A stretch of DNA of 64,000 bases from CAWINY01 sp963837635 (GCA_963837635.1 CAWINY010000004.1:124001-188000); one strand, 5' to 3'. Counted from the stretch's first letter, positions 8,388 to 18,152 are shown. A program made the numbers and translations. Notes: generated by a model from the sequence alone, not told the origin.

Positions 8388-9203
8388 TCATCGTGCCAGA
8401 CATTTCAACTCCACGTTCCTGACAAACGAGTTCTTGTATAATCGGTCTCTGAGGATCTTCTTGGAACTCTTCAATTTCTGTTCATGTGTGTAGCCTATGT
8501 CGTTAGGCACTCCCTCGGAGTTCAACTGAAAACCCAAGGTCCATAAGTCGTCGAGTTCTGGAATAGCAACGAGCACACCTCCTGATCTAGTATTGAACTC
8601 ACCTATATGGAGAGAAATAGTACTTCGACCGAAGAGATGTGCATTATTCCTGGCAAAAAAGCAGGCAAGGTTATTTTGAATCTTCTCCAGCATTCCCTCT
8701 TTCCAGTTATCGAGTGGGCCAAAATCAGGTGAGGGATCGAAACGAATAATCACTTCGGAAGTTTTGGCGCCAGCATTATTGTCAAAATAGCTTCTATATC
8801 GATCCTTCTCTATACGATTCAAATCACCTTTAATAAGACCTTCCCCTTCCTTGAAGGAAAACTCGTTGCCACATATCGTCCAGAACGAAACATCCTCCGT
8901 GTCCGGTACTATCGCGATTACGTTTGCGCCGTCAAACCTAGCTACTGGCACCGGACTAATACCCACTATCACCTTCGTAGGCAGTTGAGGAATAGAGACA
9001 TCATCATACCAGTAGTTACGGTCGATAATCCCTTCCTTGACACGATCAGTCAAAATACGAAGATCCGCTTCGGTAGGCCTGTCTTCGCAAGGCGTGGCGG
9101 ATGCGACGTTCGGAGAGAACATTGCGACAATAAGAACAAAAGCGAAGGTTGAAAGCTTAGTGCCCCGCTTTGTTAAAGTAATACTGAGGACTGCCATACC
9201 CAC
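8388..9203 (-). CDS. Exported protein, candidate immunity to the SleB-like tip of the main Rhs protein
   Basis: The protein is 271 residues. Residues 13-36 form a signal peptide (TKRGTK then a hydrophobic core ending in ASA), giving a mature domain of about 235 residues with scattered cysteines. Start candidates at 9203 and 9197 lie inside the 3' end of the large rhs gene, so the two overlap by 41-47 bases, as expected for a toxin/immunity pair. I do not recognise the family. Position directly after the toxin-encoding end, export signal, and a toxin domain that attacks the cell wall all point to periplasmic immunity; this is inference from context. It could also be an accessory exported protein. 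Confidence 0.6.
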   Translation of the reverse strand: MGMAVLSITLTKRGTKLSTFAFVLIVAMFSPNVASATPCEDRPTEADLRILTDRVKEGIIDRNYWYDDVSIPQLPTKVIVGISPVPVARFDGANVIAIVPDTEDVSFWTICGNEFSFKEGEGLIKGDLNRIEKDRYRSYFDNNAGAKTSEVIIRFDPSPDFGPLDNWKEGMLEKIQNNLACFFARNNAHLFGRSTISLHIGEFNTRSGGVLVAIPELDDLWTLGFQLNSEGVPNDIGYTHEQKLKSSKKILRDRLYKNSFVRNVELKCLAR

Positions 9204-12200
9204 CCCTTACATTATTCGACCCGCCATCTACAGGCGCTGGAACGAGCGTCCTGTTATTCAACCCTTTCGTGATATAGCCGGGTTGCTTTATCGAAGTGTC
9301 ATAGTAGTACAGAGCATTTGTGTTGGTGCCGCTGCCGTCGGGCTGCAGCGCAGCCGTAGCTGCCTGGACGGCATTCTGGTATTGCTGGCAGGCAGCCGGA
9401 CTTAGGTTGCTGACCTGGGCCGCGGTGCCAACGCTGTTGTACGCATCGTTCTGATATGCTTGGAATTGGAAATTGCCGCCTTTTGTTTGTTGACTCATCA
9501 CCCCTACAATTGAGTTGGGGAACTCTGAACTTCCAGAGATGGCTCTGTTCTCTATAACCGAGGCAACGGCCAGGTCACCCACCGGCGTCCCATTCCCTTC
9601 CGCATAGACTAGCTGTGCTAATTGTGCCGTTGTGCTATCTGCAGGGAACACCGCACTACACAATCCAAACAGATCGATCAAGTTGATAGGATCATTTCCA
9701 ACATAGGCATACAGGTTCGCCCCGCCCGCAGTCCCGATGGGATCGGGTTGCAGGAATCGCCCCAGGGTTGCTGAGTAATAGCGGGCTTTGACATAGTACA
9801 GGCCGGTTTCGCTGTCGTAGCGGTATCCGGCGAAGCGGTAGGCGAAGTAGCTTCCGCCGACGGGCGCGCCGAACTCGCTGTACGCGTACGTCTCGACCGC
9901 CCCGCTGCGGCCCGGCGTTGTCGCGGCCACGGTGCTGCCCTGGACATCGTGGTGGTAGTAGGCCACCGATTCCGTCTGAGTTCCGGTCGCCGGCGTGATC
10001 GCCGCCACCGGCAGCCCGCCCACCCCGCGCACCGTCAGCGTCCAAGGAATACCCACGCCCGCGCCGTTGTAATCGGCGATCTCGTCTTCGCCCGCCAGCA
10101 CGAACTGGGTGATCCCCCCGCCCACCTGCTTCTGCTTGCGGTGACCCAGCGGATCGTACAAATATGCGCTCGTCCCCCAGCCAGCGGTCTGCGCCTGGAT
10201 CAGCCGGTTCTCCACGTCATAGCTCAGCGTGTTCGCGCCGTCGAAGGTGAGGTTGTGGTTGCCGTCATAGGTGAAAGTGGTGCTGCCCGAGCTGGTGTAG
10301 CCGTTGTCCACGTCGGGTTGGCCGTAGCTGGTGGTGCCCGTGGCCGGCAGATATTGAAACATGTTGTTGTTCACCCCAGCCGACTGCCGCTGATGGTTCT
10401 TGAACCAGGAATAGCTGAAGGTGACGCTATTGTCCGTGCCCGCGAAGGTCTGGGTCAGCGTTTGCAGATTGTCGCCCGCGTCGTATTGCGTGTAGGCGTC
10501 CGTCGTGTCGTCGCCGTAGGTGATCAGCGTCTGCCGCGACAGCATGTCCCAACTGTATTTCGCCAGCGGCGCGGTTGGTAACCCGTTCTCGTCAATTTCG
10601 GTCATGCGGTTCAGCGCGTCATATTGATAGGTGACGTAATAGGCGCTTGCCCCATTGGTATTGGCGGGCCACTGCAACTGTTTGCGGTTTCCCACCCCAT
10701 CATACTGCACCTGGGTGTTACGGCCTTGCTGGTCGGTGTAGCTGTTCGCCCGCCCGGCGGTATCATAGCCGACCGCGTACGGAGTGGCGCTCGACCCATC
10801 CGACGCCTGCAGCAGGCGCCCGGACAAATCATAGCCGTAGCTGACTTGGCCCGCCACCTCGCCTTGCGGCGTCTTGGTCGCGACCCGATTCAGCGCGTCA
10901 TAGGTGAAGGCGATGGTCTGGCCCGAACGCGCCGTCTTCAGCAGCACATTCCCGTTGGCGTCGTACTGGTATTGCTCGGTGGCCGTATCCGGGTAGGTGG
11001 TGTGGTCCAACCGGTCGAAACCGTCATAGATATATCTGATCGCGTGATTGTTGGCATCGGTGAAACTCTGTTCCTTGCCATTGAGCGTGTAGGCGTGCGT
11101 CTCCAGCACCGTGCCCGGGCTACCCGAAGTCGTGTCGCTGAGCTGATAGAGCCGGCTCAGGGCGTCGTAGCTGTAGGTGCGCTGCCGGTTCAGCGTCGCG
11201 CTCACCTGCTGGGTAACGGTCTGCACGCGGTCATCGGCGTCGTAGGTGGTCGTTGTTTTGTTGCCCAGCGGATCGGTTACTACATTAACCTTGTCGGAGA
11301 GGGTATAGGTGTATTGGGTCGTCTCCCAACTGCCGTTGGTTGCTTGGTTACAAGCGGGCGCTTGACTGCCCGTGGCTACTTGCCGTGACACGGAACACAC
11401 TTGCCCATCAGCGAAATAGGTGTATTTGGTCACCGCGCCGTTCACGGGGGCATCCACCTCGGTCAACCGGCGTAGGTTGTCGAAAATGCTGCTTGTCGCA
11501 TGGTTGTTGGCGTCCGTCACGGAATTCACGTCGCCGTAGCTGTCATAGCCGTATTTCGTCACCAAGTTGAGGCGGCCATAATCGGCCGTGAGCTGGAACA
11601 CTTGATCAGCATGGGACGAGTCATAGTCATAGCGGGTGACGCGTCCCTCAGCATCCGTGGCAGTCTGGACGAGGCCGATCCCGGTATAGGTGAACACCTG
11701 CTTGGGCGTGCTGTTACCCACACCCGGCTCTGGCACTACCGGCTGGTCGATCTCCAGGAGATTGCCCGTCGTGCTGTCGTAGTTATAGTAGGTCACATTG
11801 AGGTTCGGATCGGTGATGGTCTTCACTTCCTCGAAATTCGGCAACGAGGACACCGGCTGGGTATAGGTGAATGCCTGTACCAGAGCCTTCAGCGACGAAC
11901 TCGCCTTCGGATATTGGGTGATGGTCAGTGGGTTGAAGTAAGCATCATAGTTGGAGTAGACGACGGAATTGCCTTCCGGCATTGTCGTCGTGAGTAGCTG
12001 ACCCTGCCCTCCATAGGTATTCACGGTGGTCATGTTGAAATGAGGAGACGGGCCGTAATCCTGGATTTCCTCTAGTACATTGCCCCGCGGATCGTTGTAC
12101 CATACGTGCCGGTTTCCTGCCGGGTCGTCCACCTCGGTGCGAGCGCCTGCGAAGAATGCCTGGGTCAGATTGCCGTCGGCGTCCTTTTGTTGCTGCACAC

Positions 12201-15200
12201 GCCCCAAGCTATCATAGAAGTTGGTGACGAATGGATTGCTCGGGTTAGAGGGGTAGAACACCTGCGTAAGGTGACCCGCGGTATCGTAGCTTCCGCTCGT
12301 ATCGTAGGAAAATGTCGTGTTTTGGCTAAGCGCATCGGTAAAGGTGGTGAGGTTACCGCTCGTGTCGTGACCGTACGACACCGTCCGAGAACCATCCGTT
12401 ACCGAGGTCACCTGGTTTCCACTGTAGTTGAGGGTAAGGGTCCGGCCGGTTGCCGAATTGGCAACTGTCGAAAGATTAGTTCCGCTGTAGCTGAAGTTAA
12501 CGGATGCCCCGGCGGCATTGGTCCAAGAGGAGATTTGACCCGAGGAGTTGAAGTTCATGGTAACGCCCGCCTTGGAGCGATACCGGAAGTTCCCGCCATT
12601 CACGTCCAGGATCGTGGCCGAACCCAGGGGCGGGACATAACTTCCATTTGCCATCAGTGTAAACTCTTCGCTGTTCCATCCCTGCGCGACGTTCACAACA
12701 TTGTTGGTCAACCGGTCGGTGAACCACCGATTCACCACGGTTTCCAGGACGTAAATTTCGAGTGGTACATTATTGGGCGACGGAGATGACTGACCGTTCT
12801 TCGTATTAGCGGAGACCAGATCCGAGGATACATAAAGCGCCACAATCGAACTGACAGCGCTGAGAGGGGAGGCTTGGCCCATGCCGGCAAATCCGTCGCT
12901 ATTGACTTTGGCCGTGATTGCGTAGTTGTGCGACCAGCCGTTGCCCAGCGGTCCAGCGATGCCTTGCGCCCCTGAATCATAAGACCGCTCAAAACTCAAT
13001 CCATAGGGAAAACTCTTAGCGCTGACCGCCAGATCGTTGTGCTGGTACTGATAGGAGCCTTTCACAAGATCGAGTGGATCGCCCCCCATTCCTGCTTTGC
13101 TAATGCCGGTTGAAGCATTGATGCTGATGTTGCCCGTCAGCGAACCCGTTACTAGGGGCTGCGCCACACAGGCGTCCGGAACCTCGACCGATGGGGGGGC
13201 TGGCGCCACGGAGAATCCACCGCTCAGCCCACCGGAGATCTGCTCTCCGTAGCCAAAACCGAAGCTTGAACTTGTGACGGTGGTCTCCATGGTCTTGTAA
13301 CCTACACCGGTCCAGTTAGGAATTGTGCTCGAAGTACAGTTGGTAATGTTGGTGGGGCACAATGAAATCGCTCCATTACTTGGCGCTATGACTCGATAAC
13401 TAGTATTAGCGGCACCTTGATTCAAGAAGGTGCTGATTACAGAAATATCGCCAGGCTTGTAGTTGGAGAGACTACCTTGAATAGTTGCCCAATTTGAAGG
13501 GTTAATATCATAAATAGTGTAGTTCTGCTGCAAAGCGACGTCGATGAGTTTGACGGTCGAAGCGGCCTGGAATCCTGGAACCAGTGCTTGTAACTGCTCC
13601 AGCGTCGCCGACTCGAAGGAACTGCTTGTGCCCGATTCGTCCAGAGTGGAAGCTATTTGACTGGGAATCGGTGTTACTCCTGACGCACCATTCACGCGGG
13701 CCGATACTTGAACTTGATTCATCGGCAAATCAACATAAGGGCCAGTAGTTCCTGACTTTCCAACAGCCTCTCCGACAATGCCAACTCCATAATAATATTG
13801 CGTCTTTGTGCCGAGCAGCTGATCTGAGAGTTGCTGCTGCGCTGCTACTTCGGCAAGCCAAGTGTATCCCTCGACTTCCAGGCTTTCTCCCAGAGCCAGT
13901 TCCGAGTTGGAAGCTGTACCGCTGGCGATGGCCAGATTTAGCATCTTACGATGCTTTTCAATCATGCCCCGTCCAACCTGATCCCAGCCGTTCATTACGA
14001 TGTAACCGGCGTTGTTCGAGTTGGTCTGAGCGTCAATGTTTTGTTTATGTTGATAACTAAACGACGTTGCCCAAGGGATAGTAACGCTGAATGTAATGCC
14101 CACTTGTTGGATAACTCCGTTTACTGGAGGGGCGGCGCTGCCGCTCACACATTGATTTCCATCCAGGCACAAGGAAGGCACGTAGGACACGTTGAAGAAG
14201 ATCGAAAGCCGATGTCCATAGATGTTCTCGGAGTAGTATTTAGTTGGCGTTGTAAGGTCTGGCAATGTGATAGATAAGGTTGCACAATAGCCAGTGGGAA
14301 TGCTCGCCGAAGCCGCTGGCGCCCCATTTTGATAAGAAAGCAGGGACTGGCGAACCGTCTGGCCGTTTGAGAGGTTGAGCGGGGCGGGCACAATCGTGCC
14401 ACCGCCCACGATGTCGCTCACTCCGGCAGCAGGCAGGTTTGTCTTGATATAGCTGGCCAGACTATTTGCATACGTGGTCAAGGTACTCCGCAATTGAGCG
14501 CGATTCACGCCCTGAATGGAGTCTGATGTCACTGTGGGGCTTCCAGCTGCAGCAACAAAGCTTGTCTGTGAATAGCCCATAATGCTGGCGAGGCTGCTGA
14601 CTAACCCTGTTGTCCACGTGTGGGACTTGAATGCCGGATCGAACACATAAGTTCCGGAGCCTATTGTAACCTGCACCCATACATGACCCATTCCGGTAAC
14701 ATTGCCACTCGAATCCACGCTCGTATACGGAATGCCTCCCCAATCCAGGATACTTTCGATCGAGCCTTGACTACCATCCCCGCCCAGCCAACTCTTAAGG
14801 AGAGAGCTGGAGAGGTTGATCTTTCCTATTTCAAAATTGACGTTTGAAATGGTTGAGCAGCCTGTTGCGTATGCAGCCTGATTCAATAGTGCTACCATCA
14901 GGGCCGCTTGATCGAAGGCGTCGCCTCGTCCGTCCAGCAGTGTTCCCACTGGCCCTTTTAAAGCACCGTATAACGGGTCAAACTCAATGTTGTCGTGGAC
15001 ATACTGGTAGATCAAGTCAGGGTCGTTCTTGAGTGCTTGCGCCAATGCGACAATTTCCGGATCTCCTTGGATTCCGCATCCGGCGCTCGTCATAGGGCTC
15101 GCAACCATTACCGTGGATTTCTCCGATTGCTGCGCGCTGCTTATGGCTTGTTGCACCTGCTCAAACGTGAGGTGGGTACGCGAAACGTAACCCCTGGTAG

Positions 15201-16467
15201 TAGGGGCGAGCGCCGCCGCCGTCGAACTTGGCGCCGATGACGGCTGCGATGAGGCGTCAGCCACCGCTGTGGATCCGCTTGTTGCCCCGATCGAGGCCGG
15301 CGACTCTTGACTAGGAGAAAACTGCCCTGTGTCGCCAGGCAAACCACTTCCACTACTCCCAGCCGTCGCTGTTTCCCCCCCGGCAGTGGTGAAGGCAGTG
15401 CTCGAATCTGGTAAAGCCTGACCTCCGTTATCCATCAGCCCGACAAGGGACAGAGTATAGAAAGCACCGCTTTCCAAAGTTGCCTGCGGCGTAACGAACA
15501 CCAGCATTCCACCTTCCGCCGGAATCACCTTCACGGGCACTACGCCCCCTGGTCCGCTCAAGACCACGCTGCTAGTGTTTACTGTTGTTACACTTAGCGG
15601 CTTGGAAAAACGCAGCGACAGCAGTACGTTGACCGGTACGCCGGTCGCGCCGTTCTGCGGCAGCGACGCCTCCAGTTGCGGCGGCTGCGGATCGCTCGAC
15701 GGCTGCAGAGGAGTCGCCTGCATTCGAACCGTAGCGGTCACAGGATCTATGATCTCGCCATATGGAAGCGGTGCTCCGTGGGCATCGACACCACCCCAAA
15801 GCAGCACGGTACCATCCGGCAATAGTGTTGCCGTGTGTTGGCTTCGCGGGGTTAACAGCTCAATCGGCAGGGTTGTCGATTGCCCAGAAGCGGAATCCCA
15901 CAGCTCAACGCTGCCCAAAGTCGCGCCGTCAGCGCCAATTCCGCCCGCAATCAGCACCCGTCCGTCAGCCTGCAAAGTTGCGGAGTGATACGCCCGCCGA
16001 GTCAGTCCGACCGGCCCGATTCCTTGGAACGCCGTTCCGGCGGCATTCAACCGCTCCGCCGTGCCGACAATCGTGCCCCCATTCCCGATCCCGCCAAGGA
16101 TAAGAACACTACCGTCCGGCAAAAGCGTCGCCGTGTGCCATGCTCGCGCATACTGAAGATGAGCCGAAACCAGCGTGGTCGTGCCCGTTTGCGCATCCTG
16201 CAAGAGAGCGGCCTTCCGCACACCGTTTGCGTCCCGTCCTCCGATCAGCAACATGCCGCCACTGGGCAAGAGAGTTTGGCTCTGCCCTGCCACCGACTGA
16301 GTCGCCGAACGTGTAGCAGCGGCTGCGGCCTGTGGCAACATGGACTGAGCCGTGGAGATTCTGAGGCCGATTGGCCCGGCCATACCCAACGTGGATGACA
16401 GAATCGTAACTACTGCGACAGCCCAACGAAGAATTGTATTTCGACCAAAGAGTGTCGCCTTCTTCAT
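9157..16467 (-). CDS. Giant Rhs/YD-repeat exported protein with SleB-like cell-wall hydrolase tip
   Basis: Protein of ~2,436 residues. The start at 16467 gives a clean signal peptide (MKKATLFGRN, hydrophobic core); an upstream ATG at 16509 overlaps the preceding stop (ATGA) and adds 14 residues. Numbering the longer form, the domains in order are: kelch-like repeats (~85-265, repeated TATLLPDG and LGGI), an Ig-like domain (~275-375), a transglutaminase-like fold (~485-650) whose usual nucleophile position reads GRGDAFDQA without Cys, and a DUF6531-like region (~1165-1215). Then follow about 30 YD repeats (~1330-2150), the Rhs core (~2165-2283), and a unique tip (2284-2450). The tip has LVYAEGNGTPVGDLAVA and later YYYDTSIKQPGY, matching SleB/Hydrolase_2 cell-wall hydrolases. 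Likely a contact-dependent or secreted antibacterial toxin encapsulated by its YD shell. No VgrG or T6SS gene is nearby, so the signal peptide suggests Sec export. Confidence 0.88.
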   Translation of the reverse strand: MKKATLFGRNTILRWAVAVVTILSSTLGMAGPIGLRISTAQSMLPQAAAAATRSATQSVAGQSQTLLPSGGMLLIGGRDANGVRKAALLQDAQTGTTTLVSAHLQYARAWHTATLLPDGSVLILGGIGNGGTIVGTAERLNAAGTAFQGIGPVGLTRRAYHSATLQADGRVLIAGGIGADGATLGSVELWDSASGQSTTLPIELLTPRSQHTATLLPDGTVLLWGGVDAHGAPLPYGEIIDPVTATVRMQATPLQPSSDPQPPQLEASLPQNGATGVPVNVLLSLRFSKPLSVTTVNTSSVVLSGPGGVVPVKVIPAEGGMLVFVTPQATLESGAFYTLSLVGLMDNGGQALPDSSTAFTTAGGETATAGSSGSGLPGDTGQFSPSQESPASIGATSGSTAVADASSQPSSAPSSTAAALAPTTRGYVSRTHLTFEQVQQAISSAQQSEKSTVMVASPMTSAGCGIQGDPEIVALAQALKNDPDLIYQYVHDNIEFDPLYGALKGPVGTLLDGRGDAFDQAALMVALLNQAAYATGCSTISNVNFEIGKINLSSSLLKSWLGGDGSQGSIESILDWGGIPYTSVDSSGNVTGMGHVWVQVTIGSGTYVFDPAFKSHTWTTGLVSSLASIMGYSQTSFVAAAGSPTVTSDSIQGVNRAQLRSTLTTYANSLASYIKTNLPAAGVSDIVGGGTIVPAPLNLSNGQTVRQSLLSYQNGAPAASASIPTGYCATLSITLPDLTTPTKYYSENIYGHRLSIFFNVSYVPSLCLDGNQCVSGSAAPPVNGVIQQVGITFSVTIPWATSFSYQHKQNIDAQTNSNNAGYIVMNGWDQVGRGMIEKHRKMLNLAIASGTASNSELALGESLEVEGYTWLAEVAAQQQLSDQLLGTKTQYYYGVGIVGEAVGKSGTTGPYVDLPMNQVQVSARVNGASGVTPIPSQIASTLDESGTSSSFESATLEQLQALVPGFQAASTVKLIDVALQQNYTIYDINPSNWATIQGSLSNYKPGDISVISTFLNQGAANTSYRVIAPSNGAISLCPTNITNCTSSTIPNWTGVGYKTMETTVTSSSFGFGYGEQISGGLSGGFSVAPAPPSVEVPDACVAQPLVTGSLTGNISINASTGISKAGMGGDPLDLVKGSYQYQHNDLAVSAKSFPYGLSFERSYDSGAQGIAGPLGNGWSHNYAITAKVNSDGFAGMGQASPLSAVSSIVALYVSSDLVSANTKNGQSSPSPNNVPLEIYVLETVVNRWFTDRLTNNVVNVAQGWNSEEFTLMANGSYVPPLGSATILDVNGGNFRYRSKAGVTMNFNSSGQISSWTNAAGASVNFSYSGTNLSTVANSATGRTLTLNYSGNQVTSVTDGSRTVSYGHDTSGNLTTFTDALSQNTTFSYDTSGSYDTAGHLTQVFYPSNPSNPFVTNFYDSLGRVQQQKDADGNLTQAFFAGARTEVDDPAGNRHVWYNDPRGNVLEEIQDYGPSPHFNMTTVNTYGGQGQLLTTTMPEGNSVVYSNYDAYFNPLTITQYPKASSSLKALVQAFTYTQPVSSLPNFEEVKTITDPNLNVTYYNYDSTTGNLLEIDQPVVPEPGVGNSTPKQVFTYTGIGLVQTATDAEGRVTRYDYDSSHADQVFQLTADYGRLNLVTKYGYDSYGDVNSVTDANNHATSSIFDNLRRLTEVDAPVNGAVTKYTYFADGQVCSVSRQVATGSQAPACNQATNGSWETTQYTYTLSDKVNVVTDPLGNKTTTTYDADDRVQTVTQQVSATLNRQRTYSYDALSRLYQLSDTTSGSPGTVLETHAYTLNGKEQSFTDANNHAIRYIYDGFDRLDHTTYPDTATEQYQYDANGNVLLKTARSGQTIAFTYDALNRVATKTPQGEVAGQVSYGYDLSGRLLQASDGSSATPYAVGYDTAGRANSYTDQQGRNTQVQYDGVGNRKQLQWPANTNGASAYYVTYQYDALNRMTEIDENGLPTAPLAKYSWDMLSRQTLITYGDDTTDAYTQYDAGDNLQTLTQTFAGTDNSVTFSYSWFKNHQRQSAGVNNNMFQYLPATGTTSYGQPDVDNGYTSSGSTTFTYDGNHNLTFDGANTLSYDVENRLIQAQTAGWGTSAYLYDPLGHRKQKQVGGGITQFVLAGEDEIADYNGAGVGIPWTLTVRGVGGLPVAAITPATGTQTESVAYYHHDVQGSTVAATTPGRSGAVETYAYSEFGAPVGGSYFAYRFAGYRYDSETGLYYVKARYYSATLGRFLQPDPIGTAGGANLYAYVGNDPINLIDLFGLCSAVFPADSTTAQLAQLVYAEGNGTPVGDLAVASVIENRAISGSSEFPNSIVGVMSQQTKGGNFQFQAYQNDAYNSVGTAAQVSNLSPAACQQYQNAVQAATAALQPDGSGTNTNALYYYDTSIKQPGYITKGLNNRTLVPAPVDGGSNNVRGGYGSPQYYFNKAGH
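9672..10192 (-). repeat. Rhs core repeat, copy 2 (main gene)
   Basis: This partner of 7794-8313 lies in the same orientation about 1.9 kb away. Homologous recombination between the copies would delete the SleB-like tip and its immunity gene and fuse the lysozyme-like tip to the main YD shell. Confidence 0.85.
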
Positions 16468-16505
16468 GATTGTCTCTCTAAGAGCGAGCGGCTGTATCTG
16501 CCAGT

Positions 16506-17864
16506 TCATTGCGTCACCACGGTGGTGCGGTTGCCAGCGTTGTCGTAGCTATAGGTGACTGTTACCGTGCCGGTAGAGGTCGTATAAGTGGCCGTTAGCA
16601 CCCGGCCTTGGCTGTCGTAGGTGTAGGCCATTGAGCTTGTCTCAGCCGGTGGTAACGGGCTAATAGTGATGCTCAAGTTAGCGTTGTCGCTGGCCTGAGC
16701 CGCATCCGTGACTTGCACGCTAAAGCTGGCGCTGCTGCCGGACCACTCGGGCGTGCCGGTGATCTGGCCCGTGCTGGCGTTCAGCGACAGCCCCGTCGGC
16801 AGTCCGCCCGCGCTGACCGACCACGTATAGGGAAGAGTGCCGCCCACGGCCGCTAGTGTGAAGATGTAGGCCGCATCCTGCGTTCCATTGGGAAGAGATA
16901 TAGTGGTGATCATCACCGGCTTAACGGTGATGTTCAACGCTGCGGTCGCCGTGCTGGAACTGGCGTCTTTCACCTGCACGGTGAAGCTGCCGGTCCCGCT
17001 CGCTGTAGGCGTGCCCGTGATTCCCCCCGTGTTGCTGTTCAGCGACAGCCCGGTTGGTAGGCTGCCCGCGCTGATCGACCACGTGTATGGCGTCGTACCG
17101 CCGCTCGCTACCAGTGCCGTACTATAGGCCGCATTCAGCGCCCCGTTAGGCAGCGAGCCGGTGGTGATCGTCAGCTGTGCCGAGTTAACTGCAATGCTAA
17201 GGGCAGCAGCGTCTTGAGCATGTGCGGCATCCGTCACCAGCACAGTAAAGCTGCTCTGCCCCGCTGTGGCCGGCGTGCCCGAAATCGTGCCATTTGCGCC
17301 TAGGGCTACACCAGCCGGCAGACTGCCGCTCGAAAGCGACCAACTGTATGGCGTCTGACCGCCAGTTGCCTGCAAAGTAGTGCTATAGGTCGAATTTTGC
17401 ATGCCACCAGGCAGCGATGTCGTCGCAATTGTGAGCAACGACGCTGGTAGCGCTTGTGGGCAGCTTGGGCTATATGTTCCGGTTGTAACGATGAAGGGCA
17501 AACCATTGCTTGATTGTCCACCCGCAGTAACCACAACACTGCCGGTCGTCCCCCAGTCCGGAACTGAAACCGTGATACTCGTAGGAGCCCAGCTCGTTAC
17601 CGTTGCCGCGACCGTCGAACCCTTTCTGGGTCCCTGAAAAGTCACTGTCCCGGTGACGGTGCCGAAATTAGATCCGCTGATCGTCACTGGCGCTCCGACT
17701 GGTCCGTATGCAACCCTGCCGGCAGCGTAAGTAACGCCGCCGAACTTTACGGAAGACTGCAGCGGAAGATACGGCGTGGACAGGTTGCTGATGCTCGGCG
17801 GCGAGGTCGCGCTTAGCGTTGCAGCGGTCAGAATTAGTACAAGACCAACCAGAAGCCGTTTCAT
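16506..17864 (-). CDS. Exported protein with IPT/TIG and Ig-like repeats ending in a YD repeat
   Basis: The protein is 452 residues from the ATG at 17864 (GAGGAG just upstream, signal peptide MKRLLVGLVLILTA). A longer frame starts at 17906 without such support. After the signal come an IPT/TIG-like domain (~residues 20-125: VSVPDWGTTGSVVVTAGG) and three to four tandem putative Ig domains. Each of the latter has the pattern PYTWSxSxGSLPxGLxLxxxTGxIxGTP, which also shows as a DNA repeat. The last 40 residues contain two YD motifs (MAYTYDSQGRV and YSYDNAGNR), so the C-terminus resembles the start of an Rhs shell. Its stop overlaps the alternative first ATG of the giant Rhs gene (ATGA). It probably works with that protein at the cell surface, as an adhesin or assembly partner; this is inference. 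Confidence 0.75.
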   Translation of the reverse strand: MKRLLVGLVLILTAATLSATSPPSISNLSTPYLPLQSSVKFGGVTYAAGRVAYGPVGAPVTISGSNFGTVTGTVTFQGPRKGSTVAATVTSWAPTSITVSVPDWGTTGSVVVTAGGQSSNGLPFIVTTGTYSPSCPQALPASLLTIATTSLPGGMQNSTYSTTLQATGGQTPYSWSLSSGSLPAGVALGANGTISGTPATAGQSSFTVLVTDAAHAQDAAALSIAVNSAQLTITTGSLPNGALNAAYSTALVASGGTTPYTWSISAGSLPTGLSLNSNTGGITGTPTASGTGSFTVQVKDASSSTATAALNITVKPVMITTISLPNGTQDAAYIFTLAAVGGTLPYTWSVSAGGLPTGLSLNASTGQITGTPEWSGSSASFSVQVTDAAQASDNANLSITISPLPPAETSSMAYTYDSQGRVLTATYTTSTGTVTVTYSYDNAGNRTTVVTQ

Positions 17865-17906
17865 CGGATGCTCCTCAGGGGATTTCAGGGCCTCACATCC
17901 CGCCAC

Positions 17907-18152
17907 TTACTGCAGCGATACCAAGACTGAAATAACCCCCGTGCCCGACTCAAGCGTGCCCAACGCCTTGCCCACGATTGATCCGAGCATCCGAGTGCGA
18001 TCCGTGCCTTTCATCAGATGGCCCATGGTGGCCGAGGTGACCAGCAGATCGCCGCGCCTGATCGAGCTAGAATCTGGCTGTATCACCCGGTACCCGTCCG
18101 GCCAAACCATGCCGAAGGCGCGGCGGACATGCCGGAATATGCGACAGGGTCG
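17907..18152 (-). pseudogene. C-terminal remnant of a surface/tail-fibre-like protein (Peptidase_G2-like end)
   Basis: The minus frame ending at 17907 reads RRGDLLVTSATMGHLMKG, then GSIVGKALGTLESGTG and VLVSLQ. This GDLLVTS..G..GKAL..LESG.G.I.VLV ending is typical of the last domain of many fibre-like and autoproteolytic Peptidase_G2 proteins. Upstream the frame closes at 18153, where sequence next to the IS1380 transposase begins. The rest of the gene is missing from the window. Its end lies 42 bases before the Ig/YD gene, so it was probably the first gene of this operon. Confidence 0.55.

Noticed and set aside
10624..11388. Long plus-strand frames inside the Rhs gene (also 9949-10581, 11500-11997, 12106-12789)
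   Set aside because: They are antisense shadows of the regular YD-repeat codon pattern and repeat with it; no ribosome binding site or known motif.
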